Assembly: GCA_965651815.1 (NCBI GenBank)
Contig: CBFGTJ010000201.1
Coordinates: forward strand, 1-5,795
Origin: CBFGTJ01 sp965651815
GTDB lineage: Bacteria; Actinomycetota; Acidimicrobiia; Acidimicrobiales; Microtrichaceae
Direction of reading: 5' to 3'
DNA length: 5,795 bases
Made by a program: the position numbers and the translations under genes. Positions 1 to 4,784 of this stretch are shown here, in pieces. The notes under the pieces are model-generated. The model was not told where the DNA came from. It saw only the letters and a list, made by a program, of their open reading frames with translations, and did not search any database. Every line of letters begins with the position of its first letter. Position 1 is the first letter of the stretch.

Positions 1-10
1 GCCGAAGCTT

Positions 11-55
11 CCGCCTCAGCCGGCGAGGCCCTGCCGCCGCCTCAGCCGGCGAGGC
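11..55. repeat. Two direct copies of a 19-bp palindromic unit
   Basis: The 19-base unit CCGCCTCAGCCGGCGAGGC occurs exactly at 11-29 and again at 37-55, a 26-base period. Each copy contains a short inverted repeat (GCCTC and GAGGC around AGCCGGC). The right copy overlaps the last codons and TGA stop of the minus-strand membrane protein gene; the left copy lies just beyond it. On the minus strand the two would act as tandem GC hairpins after the gene, without a T-run. A duplicated terminator or a local slippage duplication would both fit. The bases flanking the copies differ, so the repeat ends sharply at 19 bases. Confidence 0.75.
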
Positions 56-503
56 TGGCGACGTCCGAGACGGCGGCGACCACGAGCAGCACGAGGATGC
101 CGCCACCGACCGCCGCGTACGGCCAGCGGTACTTGTGGTCCGCGGCGAAGAAGCGCCGCATCGACACCACGATCGCCACCATCGACACCGCACCGAGCAC
201 CAGGCCCAGCACGGGACCCAGCGTGCCCGACACCTTCAGCACCGGTGCGAGCAGCGGCAGGAACACGTAGGTGATCAGGCAGCGCACCGCGGAGATCGCG
301 ATGGAGCGGCCGAACACGCTCTCGGTGCCGAAGATGCTCTCGCGCGGCGCGTCGACGGGCAGCCGCAGGATGCGGCGGGCGACCCGGTCGGCGGCCCCGC
401 GGGGCGGCACCTCGGGAGCGGGGGCAGCGCCACCCGCGATCTTGCGGGCCTGGGGGGTCACGTCCTCAGGCGCCCCGGTGGGAACCGACAGGGCTGAGTC
501 CAT
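42..503 (-). CDS. Three-span membrane protein of unknown function
   Basis: This 153-residue protein has a hydrophilic Pro/Ala-rich N-terminal third (about 1-60), then three hydrophobic segments at about 67-90, 94-115 and 128-149. The short loop before the last segment carries the charged/aromatic string FFAADHKYRWPY. The segments and positive loops indicate an inner-membrane protein with its long N-terminus probably in the cytoplasm. I recall similar small membrane proteins in actinobacteria but know no name or function, so none is assigned. The ATG at 503 has no Shine-Dalgarno sequence; TACCGT (TANNNT type) ends 8 bases upstream of the ATG, so a leaderless or near-leaderless message is possible. 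It follows rplA on the same strand after a 71-base gap with a hairpin, so it probably has its own transcript. It ends inside a duplicated palindromic unit. Confidence 0.8.
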   Translation of the reverse strand: MDSALSVPTGAPEDVTPQARKIAGGAAPAPEVPPRGAADRVARRILRLPVDAPRESIFGTESVFGRSIAISAVRCLITYVFLPLLAPVLKVSGTLGPVLGLVLGAVSMVAIVVSMRRFFAADHKYRWPYAAVGGGILVLLVVAAVSDVASLAG

Positions 504-533
504 CGGCGTACACGGTAGGAGCCGGCGGCCGGG

Positions 534-556
534 GGCGCACGTCGAGGGCGTGCGCC
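534..556 (-). terminator. Hairpin downstream of rplA, candidate terminator
   Basis: GGCGCACG (534-541) and CGTGCGCC (549-556) form a perfect 8-bp stem with a 7-base loop, starting 18 bases after the rplA stop codon on the minus strand. No T-run follows. In high-GC actinobacteria such hairpins often serve as terminators, but termination here is inferred from structure and position only. Confidence 0.4.
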
Positions 557-574
557 GCAGCGACCGTCACGGCC

Positions 575-1273
575 TCAACCGAGGTCGACCTTGGACGGGT
601 CGACCCGGACGCCGGGGCCCATCGTCGAGGACAGGACGATCTTGCGGAGGTAGCGGCCCTTCGCCGCGGACGGCTTGACCCTCACCAGCTCCTCGACGAT
701 CGCGACGAAGTTCTGGAGCAGCGCGTCGGCGTCGAAGCTCACCTTGCCGATCGGCACGTGCACGTTGCCGTTGCGGTCGGTGCGGTACTCGACCTTGCCG
801 CCCTTGAACTCCTCGACCGCCCGCGCGGGGTCGGGGGTGACGGTGCCGGTCTTGGGGTTCGGCATCAGGCCACGGGGGCCGAGCACGCGGCCCAGACGGC
901 CGACGAGCGGCATCATGTCGGGCGTCGCGATCGTCACGTCGAAGTCGAGCATGCCGCCCTCGATCTCGGCGGCGAGGTCGTCCGCGCCGACGAACTCGGC
1001 GCCCGCCTCGCGTGCGGCAGCGGCCGCGTCGCCCTGGGCGAACACCGCGACGCGCACGTCCTTGCCGGTGCCCGCGGGCAGCGCGACGGTGCCGCGCACC
1101 ATCTGGTCGGGCTTGCGCGGGTCCACGCCGAGACGGATCGACGCGTCGACGGACTCGTCGAAGTTCTTGTCGGCGATCGACTTCACGATCGCGATCGCCT
1201 CCGCGGCGGAGTGCAGGTGCTCGCGGTCGTAGCGCTTGGTCGCGTCGCGGTACTTCTTGCCATGGGCGGCCAT
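575..1273 (-). CDS. rplA: 50S ribosomal protein L1
   Basis: L1 binds 23S rRNA at the mobile L1 stalk, where it helps move deacylated tRNA out of the E site; in many bacteria it also represses translation of its own operon. The protein is 232 residues, the usual bacterial length. Seen directly: the N-terminal block MAAHGKKYRDATKRYD, the block LGVDPRKPDQMVRGTVALP at about 48-66, and the most conserved L1 stretch at about 124-148 (GRLGRVLGPRGLMPNPKTGT, then VTPD). The C-terminal PSAAKGRYLRK and STMGPG motifs at 201-221 complete domain I. The ATG at 1273 is supported by AAGGGGAG (1280-1287) 6 bases upstream. It lies 79 bases after rplK with no obvious promoter between them, so the two are probably cotranscribed. 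I see no break or unusual residue. Confidence 0.98.
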   Translation of the reverse strand: MAAHGKKYRDATKRYDREHLHSAAEAIAIVKSIADKNFDESVDASIRLGVDPRKPDQMVRGTVALPAGTGKDVRVAVFAQGDAAAAAREAGAEFVGADDLAAEIEGGMLDFDVTIATPDMMPLVGRLGRVLGPRGLMPNPKTGTVTPDPARAVEEFKGGKVEYRTDRNGNVHVPIGKVSFDADALLQNFVAIVEELVRVKPSAAKGRYLRKIVLSSTMGPGVRVDPSKVDLG

Positions 1274-1317
1274 GTCGAACTCCCCTTCGGGTCGGTCTCC
1301 CTCATGTGACGGCGGAT

Positions 1318-1340
1318 CCGGGGGCGAGGTCCTCCCCCGG
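1318..1340 (-). other. Hairpin in the rplK-rplA spacer
   Basis: CCGGGGG (1318-1324) and CCCCCGG (1334-1340) form a perfect 7-bp stem with a 9-base loop. In minus-strand order it begins 12 bases after the rplK stop codon and ends 44 bases before the rplA start. With no T-run and an essential gene right after it, it is more likely a partial attenuator, RNA processing site or mRNA-stabilising structure than a full terminator. I cannot match it to a known L1 autoregulatory site. Confidence 0.45.
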
Positions 1341-1352
1341 GGCCGGGTGGGA

Positions 1353-1781
1353 TCAGCCCTCGACGGCGATGCCCATCGAGCGGGCCGTCCCCGCGATCTG
1401 CTGCTTGGTGGCCTCGAGGTCGTCGGTGTTGAGGTCGGGCAGCTTCGTCTGCGCGATCTCGGTCACCTGGGCGTCGGTGAGGGTCCCCACCGCGCCACGA
1501 CCGGGCGTCTGCGCGCCCTTGGCCACCCCCGCGGCCTCACGGATCAGCACCGGCGCCGGAGGCGTCTTGGTGATGAAGTCGAACGAGCGGTCCTCGTAGA
1601 TCGTGATCTCGACCGGCACCACCGTGCCCCGCATCGACTCGGTGCGGGCGTTGTACTCCTTGCAGAAGTCCATGATGGCGATGCCGTGCGGGCCCAACGC
1701 CGTACCGACCGGCGGGGCGGGCGACGCCTGACCGGCCTGGATCTGGATCTTGACGAGGGCGGCGACCTTCTTCTTGGCCAT
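1353..1781 (-). CDS. rplK: 50S ribosomal protein L11
   Basis: L11 binds the GTPase-associated region of 23S rRNA at the base of the L7/L12 stalk and is part of the surface used by elongation factors, by RelA-type stringent-response enzymes and by thiopeptide antibiotics. The protein has the normal length of 142 residues. The N-terminal domain shows KIQIQAGQASPAPPVG (11-26) and HGIAIMDFCKEYNART (32-47). The C-terminal rRNA-binding domain has PPAPVLIREAAG and ends with the family signature region IAGTARSMGIAVEG (129-142). The expected VGPALGQHG stretch reads VGTALGPHG here, with Thr27 (codon ACG) replacing a normally conserved proline. The ATG at 1781 has AGGAAG (1788-1793) 6 bases upstream. 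It is separated from nusG by a long hairpin and a candidate promoter, and is followed by rplA. Confidence 0.98.
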   Translation of the reverse strand: MAKKKVAALVKIQIQAGQASPAPPVGTALGPHGIAIMDFCKEYNARTESMRGTVVPVEITIYEDRSFDFITKTPPAPVLIREAAGVAKGAQTPGRGAVGTLTDAQVTEIAQTKLPDLNTDDLEATKQQIAGTARSMGIAVEG

Positions 1782-1809
1782 GGTTCACTTCCTGCGAGGG
1801 GGACGGGAC

Positions 1810-1839
1810 ATTCTGCTGCACCGCCACGGGCAGCGACAA
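1810..1839 (-). promoter_or_regulatory. Candidate promoter for rplK-rplA
   Basis: On the minus strand, TTGTCG (1834-1839) and CAGAAT (1810-1815) are separated by 18 bases. They match the housekeeping -35 and -10 consensus at 4 of 6 and 4 of 6 positions (CAGAAT against TATAAT). The site lies just past the nusG-rplK hairpin and gives a predicted leader of about 20 bases ahead of rplK. The -10 lacks the usual first T, so the call is tentative. Confidence 0.35.
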
Positions 1840-1879
1840 CCCGCCCCACCCGCCCCGCGGCGGGGACGGGCGGGACGGG
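1840..1879 (-). terminator. Long GC hairpin between nusG and rplK
   Basis: The arms 1840-1857 and 1861-1879 pair through 16 G-C pairs with a 3-base loop, one bulged A (1866) and two A/C mismatches (1848/1871 and 1844/1875). On the minus strand the structure starts 6 bases after the nusG stop codon. No T-run follows, so it may be a partial terminator that sets the ratio of secE-nusG to rplK-rplA, or an mRNA-stabilising structure. Both arms also form four-tract G patterns on opposite strands. Confidence 0.6.
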
Positions 1880-1885
1880 CTCCGC

Positions 1886-2677
1886 TCAGAGCTTGGCGAC
1901 CTGGGAGAACTCGAGCTCGACGGGCGTCTCGCGGCCGAAGATGTTCACGAGGACCTTCATCTTCATGTGGTCCTCGTTGATCTCGACGATCTCGCCGGAG
2001 AAGTCCGCGAACGGGCCCTCCTTCACGCGCACCGACTCGTGCAGCTCGTACTCGAGGCGCGGGCGGGCACGCTTGGTCGGCGTCTCCTCCGCGGCCGCGT
2101 CCGGCACGGCGATGAAGCCCTCGACGTCCTTGCGCGACAGCGGCGTGGGCTTGTTGCCGGCGCCGACGAAGCCGGTGACGCCGGGCGTGTTGCGGATCAC
2201 GTACCAGCTGTCGTCGTCGAGGTCGCAGCGGATCAGCAGGTAGCCCGGGAACATCTTCTTCTGGGCGACGACCTTCTTGCCGCCCTTGAACTCGGTGACC
2301 TCCTCCATGGGGATGGCGATCTCGTGGATCTTGCCCTCCATGCCCATGGACTTGGTCCGTGCCTCGATGTTCTGGCGGACCTTGTTCTCGTAGCCGGACT
2401 GCGTGTGCAGCACGTACCACTTGCCGGGGCGGTCGTAGGGGGAGACGACCGGCTCGGGCTCCGGCTCGAGCACGTCGGACTCGTCCACCACCTCGACCTC
2501 CGCGTCGGTGAGGTCGGGGTCCAGGTCGCCCTCGGGCGCGGCCGGCGCGGCCGTGGCCTCCGTGGCTGCGTCGTCGGCCGGAGCCGGCTCCGCGGGCGCG
2601 GCCGCGGCGGGCGCGGCATCCACCGCCTCCGCGGCGTCCGCCCCGTTCGGGCTCGTGGTCAGCTCGTCATCGCTCAT
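1886..2677 (-). CDS. nusG: Transcription termination/antitermination factor NusG
   Basis: NusG binds the clamp of RNA polymerase through its NGN domain and contacts Rho or ribosomal protein S10 through its KOW domain, so it links transcription, termination and translation. The protein is 263 residues, longer than the roughly 180 of E. coli NusG. Residues 1-84 are an acidic Ala/Pro/Glu/Asp-rich extension that looks disordered. The NGN domain runs from about 85 to 190, starting GKWYVLHTQSGYE, with KKMFPGYLLIR and the NTPGVTGFVG segment. The KOW domain is about 210-263, with VRVKEGPFADFSGEI and the C-terminal VELEFSQVAKL. Actinobacterial NusG proteins commonly carry such N-terminal extensions. 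The ATG at 2677 has only a distant GAGGA about 11 bases upstream, so the exact start is less certain than the gene. It follows secE by 67 bases with no clear promoter, suggesting one transcript. Confidence 0.97.
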   Translation of the reverse strand: MSDDELTTSPNGADAAEAVDAAPAAAAPAEPAPADDAATEATAAPAAPEGDLDPDLTDAEVEVVDESDVLEPEPEPVVSPYDRPGKWYVLHTQSGYENKVRQNIEARTKSMGMEGKIHEIAIPMEEVTEFKGGKKVVAQKKMFPGYLLIRCDLDDDSWYVIRNTPGVTGFVGAGNKPTPLSRKDVEGFIAVPDAAAEETPTKRARPRLEYELHESVRVKEGPFADFSGEIVEINEDHMKMKVLVNIFGRETPVELEFSQVAKL

Positions 2678-2744
2678 CGGTGGTCAAGTCCTCGGTGCCT
2701 CTCGGTGGGTGAAGTGCGGGTGCACGGTGGCCGACGGTCGGTGG

Positions 2745-3101
2745 TCAGGACGGCCCGGCCCCACCCATCGTGGCAGCGCCGGCGCCGAGCGCGCCCGCGT
2801 CGGGTGCAGTGACGAAGTGGAAGAGCCGCTCGAAGAGGTAGTCGAGCCCGAACACCAGCGACGTGAAGATGACCAGGGCCACGAGCACGATGAGGGAGTA
2901 CCGCAGGACCTCGTCGCGGGTCGGCCACGCGACCTTGCGGAGCTCGCCGCGGACCTCGCGCAGGAAGTCCGCCGGCTTGGTGCGCTCCGTCTTGAGCCGC
3001 TGGGCGGGCGCCCGCCGATCCCTGACCGTGGCAGGAGAGCCGTCAGCGTTCACCTGACCGGCGCGCTGCGCAGCTCGCTTCTGCTCTCGGTTCATCGCCA
3101 C
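2745..3101 (-). CDS. secE: Preprotein translocase subunit SecE
   Basis: SecE is the essential clamp subunit of the SecYEG protein-conducting channel in the cytoplasmic membrane. The 118-residue protein has a basic N-terminal region, then the family signature at about 50-69 (VRGELRKVAWPTRDEVLRYS), the amphipathic helix that lies along SecY. One membrane segment follows at about 69-90. This is the short single-span type common outside the gamma-proteobacteria. About 28 residues follow the span, ending in a Gly/Ala-rich tail longer than I expect for this family. I chose the GTG at 3101 because AGAGGA lies 10 bases upstream; the ATG two codons later (3095) would be 16 bases from it. It sits between tRNA-Trp and nusG on the same strand, the usual actinobacterial order, and no clear promoter separates it from the tRNA. 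Confidence 0.96.
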   Translation of the reverse strand: MAMNREQKRAAQRAGQVNADGSPATVRDRRAPAQRLKTERTKPADFLREVRGELRKVAWPTRDEVLRYSLIVLVALVIFTSLVFGLDYLFERLFHFVTAPDAGALGAGAATMGGAGPS

Positions 3102-3135
3102 GTCGTTGAGGTCCTCTGGTCAGTCCTGCAGATCC

Positions 3136-3145
3136 CGTCCGGACG
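3136..3145. other. Ten-base perfect palindrome upstream of secE
   Basis: CGTCCGGACG in the tRNA-Trp to secE spacer is a perfect palindrome centred between 3140 and 3141. It could be chance in GC-rich DNA, a protein-binding half-site pair, or part of a weak RNA structure between the tRNA and the secE message. No regulator can be named. Confidence 0.25.
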
Positions 3146-3170
3146 TCCCGAGGGCCGTTCGCCGGGTGCG

Positions 3171-3244
3171 CAGGGCAGGCGGGACTCGAACCCGCAACCG
3201 CCGGTTTTGGAGACCGGTGCGCTAGCCAATTGCGCCACTGCCCT
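3171..3244 (-). tRNA. tRNA-Trp (anticodon CCA)
   Basis: The 74-base minus-strand sequence folds into a full cloverleaf. The acceptor stem is AGGGCAG with CTGCCCT and discriminator G. The D arm is GCGC/GCGC and the anticodon stem CCGGT/ACCGG, with loop CTCCAAA giving CCA. The T arm is GCGGG TTCGAGT CCCGC. The anticodon reads UGG, so this is tRNA-Trp. The 3' CCA is not encoded. It lies 69 bases ahead of secE, a conserved actinobacterial neighbour pair, and may share its transcript. Confidence 0.98.
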
Positions 3245-3316
3245 GTGATCGATGGCGCTCCCCCGGCCCCGGCGCTCGCACGCGCGGCGCTGGCGGACCA
3301 CCACGTCAGGTAGGGC

Positions 3317-3322
3317 AGGTTA
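3317..3322 (-). promoter_or_regulatory. Candidate -10 element for tRNA-Trp
   Basis: The 143-base gap 3245-3387 between the anti-sigma gene and tRNA-Trp is the natural place for a promoter driving tRNA-Trp, secE and nusG. TAACCT (TANNNT type) on the minus strand here would give a leader of about 65 bases before the tRNA. No convincing -35 lies 16-18 bases upstream; a second weaker option is TACCTG at 3307-3312. I see no gene in this gap. Confidence 0.25.
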
Positions 3323-3387
3323 GACGGCGCGGGGACCCGGGGGCTATCCGGCCCCGAAGGCGTGCCGGGATCGGGCGGAGAACCGGC

Positions 3388-3753
3388 TCAGCCGGCGAGC
3401 GCGGGCCGGCCGCGGCGCGAGCGGCTGGCCAGCACCAACGCCCCCGCGGCGCCCGCCGCGGTGGCCGCGGTCGCGGCCGCGGCGACGTACGCGGCCTTGC
3501 GCAGCCGTGAGGGCCGGCCGGTGCGGGCCGACTCGGCCGTGTCGATCCAGCGCAGGATCTCCCGGGCGAGGTCCGGCGCGGTCGGGGCGGTCTGGTGGCG
3601 CAGCTGCCGCATCGTGCGGGCCACCTTCCGGTAGCGCACCGACTCGACCTGGCAGCGCAGGCACTGCGCGACGTGCGCGGCGACGTCCGGGGGCAGGGCG
3701 TCGGCCCCGTCCACGACCTTCGGCAGGTGGCGCGCCGCGTCGTCACACCGCAC
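3388..3753 (-). CDS. Putative zinc-binding anti-sigma factor, single-span membrane protein
   Basis: This small protein (121 residues from the chosen start) probably holds the sigma factor encoded just upstream. Near the N-terminus is the motif HVAQCLRC, H-x3-C-x2-C (His27, Cys31, Cys34), with a further Cys3; this is the zinc-finger pattern of ZAS/zf-HC2 anti-sigma factors. An Ala-rich hydrophobic segment at about 88-108 should span the membrane, followed by a basic tail of only about 13 residues. There is therefore no extracytoplasmic sensor domain. The GTG at 3753 was chosen because AGGAGG (3761-3766) is 7 bases upstream; a longer frame from GTG 3798 has no such support. The start overlaps the sigma gene's end by 11 bases, suggesting translational coupling. 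The zinc motif and the pairing give the function; no target has been shown. Confidence 0.8.
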   Translation of the reverse strand: MRCDDAARHLPKVVDGADALPPDVAAHVAQCLRCQVESVRYRKVARTMRQLRHQTAPTAPDLAREILRWIDTAESARTGRPSRLRKAAYVAAAATAATAAGAAGALVLASRSRRGRPALAG

Positions 3754-4456
3754 GGCCACCCCTCCTGCCGGCTCGGAGGTCCAGCGCGACGGCGTCACCG
3801 GTGCCCGACCCCACCGATCCTTCCGCCTCGTCGTCCTCGGGGAACACCTCGGCCCGCAACCGGTGACGGGCGCGGTGCAGCCGCACCTTCGCCGCCGTGG
3901 TGCTGATGCCCAGCTCGGTCGCGATCGCGTCGTGCGACAGCCCGTAGACGTCGCGCAGCACGACCACCGCGCGCAGCTTGGGCGGCAGCGTGTCGAGCGC
4001 GACGAGCAGCCGGTCGCGCAGGTCGGAGGCGTCCGCGCGCAGCTGGGGGTCCTCGTCGTTGCGGTCGTCGACGAGCTCGCAGGGCTCCGGCAGCTCCTCG
4101 TGCCGGTGCCGGCGGCGGCGCTTCAGGGTCGTCGACGCGCAGTTCGCGGTGATCCGGTACATCCAGGTGGTGAACTGCGCGTCGCCCCGGAACTTGTCCA
4201 GCGAGCGGTAGGCGCGCAGGTACGCCTCCTGGGTGACGTCGCGGGCGTCCTCGACGTCGCCGGTGATCCGCAGCGCGAGGGTGTAGGTCGCCACGTAGGT
4301 CGCCTCGACCAGCTCCGCGAACGCGAGGTGGTCACCGTCCTTCGCGGCCTCGACCAGCGGGGCCAGCTCGTCCTGGGACGCCCGGGAGCCGCTGCGCTCG
4401 CCGTCGACCCGGTCGGGGACGCCCCGCAGCTGCTGGTCGGACATCACGTGCGCCAT
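3743..4456 (-). CDS. ECF-type RNA polymerase sigma factor (sigma-70 family)
   Basis: The 237-residue protein has the two-domain ECF layout. Region 2 is at about 42-113, with LRITGDVEDARDVTQEAYL and then the core-binding/-10 recognition segment FRGDAQFTTWMYRITANCA. A basic, then acidic linker follows. Region 4 is at about 147-203, with LDTLPPKLRAVVVLRDVYGL and the helix-turn-helix HDAIATELGISTTAAKVRLH that would read the -35. Regions 1 and 3 are absent, as expected for this group. It should direct RNA polymerase to a small regulon, released when the neighbouring anti-sigma factor lets go. The regulon and signal cannot be read from the sequence. A second ATG at 4444 is possible. Neither start has a Shine-Dalgarno sequence. 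The gene follows rpmG by 86 bases that include a hairpin. Confidence 0.95.
   Translation of the reverse strand: MAHVMSDQQLRGVPDRVDGERSGSRASQDELAPLVEAAKDGDHLAFAELVEATYVATYTLALRITGDVEDARDVTQEAYLRAYRSLDKFRGDAQFTTWMYRITANCASTTLKRRRRHRHEELPEPCELVDDRNDEDPQLRADASDLRDRLLVALDTLPPKLRAVVVLRDVYGLSHDAIATELGISTTAAKVRLHRARHRLRAEVFPEDDEAEGSVGSGTGDAVALDLRAGRRGGRAV
3761..3766 (-). promoter_or_regulatory. Ribosome binding site that fixes the anti-sigma start
   Basis: AGGAGG on the minus strand lies inside the 3' end of the sigma gene, 7 bases before GTG 3753. It is a near-perfect anti-SD match and favours this start over GTG 3798. Its place within the upstream reading frame supports coupled translation. Confidence 0.7.
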
Positions 4457-4463
4457 GCCGGCG

Positions 4464-4469
4464 AGCGTA
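4464..4469 (-). promoter_or_regulatory. Candidate -10 element giving a leaderless sigma mRNA
   Basis: TACGCT (TANNNT type) on the minus strand ends 7 bases before the A of the sigma-factor ATG at 4456. That is the distance expected if transcription starts at the initiation codon itself. The missing Shine-Dalgarno sequence fits a leaderless message, a common arrangement in actinobacteria. No good -35 is visible. Confidence 0.4.
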
Positions 4470-4519
4470 ACGCGGGGCCCGCGCGGGATCGGGCACCGCC
4501 CCCGACGAGGTTCTCAGGT

Positions 4520-4537
4520 GCCGCGGGGGACCGCGGC
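4520..4537 (-). terminator. Hairpin directly after rpmG, candidate terminator
   Basis: GCCGCGG (4520-4526) and CCGCGGC (4531-4537) form a perfect 7-bp stem with a 4-base loop, 5 bases after the rpmG stop on the minus strand. There is no T-run. Its position suggests that it separates rpmG from the sigma-factor gene. Confidence 0.45.
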
Positions 4538-4542
4538 GTCGC

Positions 4543-4704
4543 TCAGCGCGTCTCCTTGTGGAGCGTGTGGCGACGGTCCCAGCGGCAGTACTTCTTGAGC
4601 TCGATGCGCTCGCGCGTGTTCACCTTGGACTTCTTGGTGATGTAGTTGCGCCGCTTGCACTCGGTGCACTCGAGGGTCACGCTGACCCGCTTGTCGGAGG
4701 CCAT
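4543..4704 (-). CDS. rpmG: 50S ribosomal protein L33
   Basis: L33 is a small protein of the large subunit near the E site. The 53-residue product has the family's normal length, with NYITKKSKVN (20-29), ERIELKKYC (32-40) and the C-terminal HTLHKETR. Zinc-type L33 proteins carry two CxxC pairs. Here the first is present (Cys13, Cys16), but the second reads C-R-W-D (40-43), so the fourth ligand cysteine is Asp43. The frame is intact on both sides of this site, so it is a substitution, not a frameshift. The ATG at 4704 has AGGA 5 bases and GAGGAG 10 bases upstream. A longer upstream frame exists but does not match L33 and was not used. Placement after tRNA-Thr and tRNA-Met follows the actinobacterial pattern for this L33 copy. 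Confidence 0.96.
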   Translation of the reverse strand: MASDKRVSVTLECTECKRRNYITKKSKVNTRERIELKKYCRWDRRHTLHKETR

Positions 4705-4726
4705 CTCGGTCCTGCTCCTCAGGTCG

Positions 4727-4750
4727 ACCGCCCCGGGCTGTCGGGGCGGT
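4727..4750 (-). promoter_or_regulatory. Leader hairpin upstream of rpmG
   Basis: ACCGCCCCG (4727-4735) and CGGGGCGGT (4742-4750) form a perfect 9-bp stem with a 6-base loop. On the minus strand it ends about 6 bases before the GAGGAG of the rpmG ribosome binding site. It lies in the transcript if the candidate promoter just upstream is real. It could modulate rpmG translation or stability, or stop the antisense transcript of the divergent gene. The structure is clear; its role is unknown. Confidence 0.5.
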
Positions 4751-4755
4751 GCACC

Positions 4756-4784
4756 AGTCTGCGGGCCGCGCCGGCGGAGTTCAA
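4756..4784 (-). promoter_or_regulatory. Candidate promoter for rpmG
   Basis: On the minus strand, TTGAAC (4779-4784) and CAGACT (4756-4761) are spaced by 17 bases. The -35 matches the consensus at its first four positions; the -10 keeps the second A and last T. Transcription would begin close to 4750, just before the leader hairpin, giving a leader of about 45-50 bases. A promoter is needed here because the upstream neighbour lies on the opposite strand. Confidence 0.4.

Noticed and set aside
758..2812. Long plus-strand open frames opposite rplA, rplK and nusG
   Set aside because: They are antisense to well-supported genes, Arg/His/Ala/Gly-rich, lack family motifs and arise from high-GC codon bias, which removes stops in other frames.
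3400..3490. GC-repetitive stretch resembling a simple repeat
   Set aside because: It is explained by the Ala-rich membrane span codons of the anti-sigma gene.
3754..3798. Longer anti-sigma start at GTG 3798
   Set aside because: It has no ribosome binding site at a useful distance, adds 15 residues outside the zinc motif, and places AGGAGG inside the gene.
3863..4645. 260-residue plus-strand open frame opposite the sigma factor and rpmG
   Set aside because: It covers two clear minus-strand genes and an intergenic gap and has no recognisable domain; it is a GC-bias shadow.
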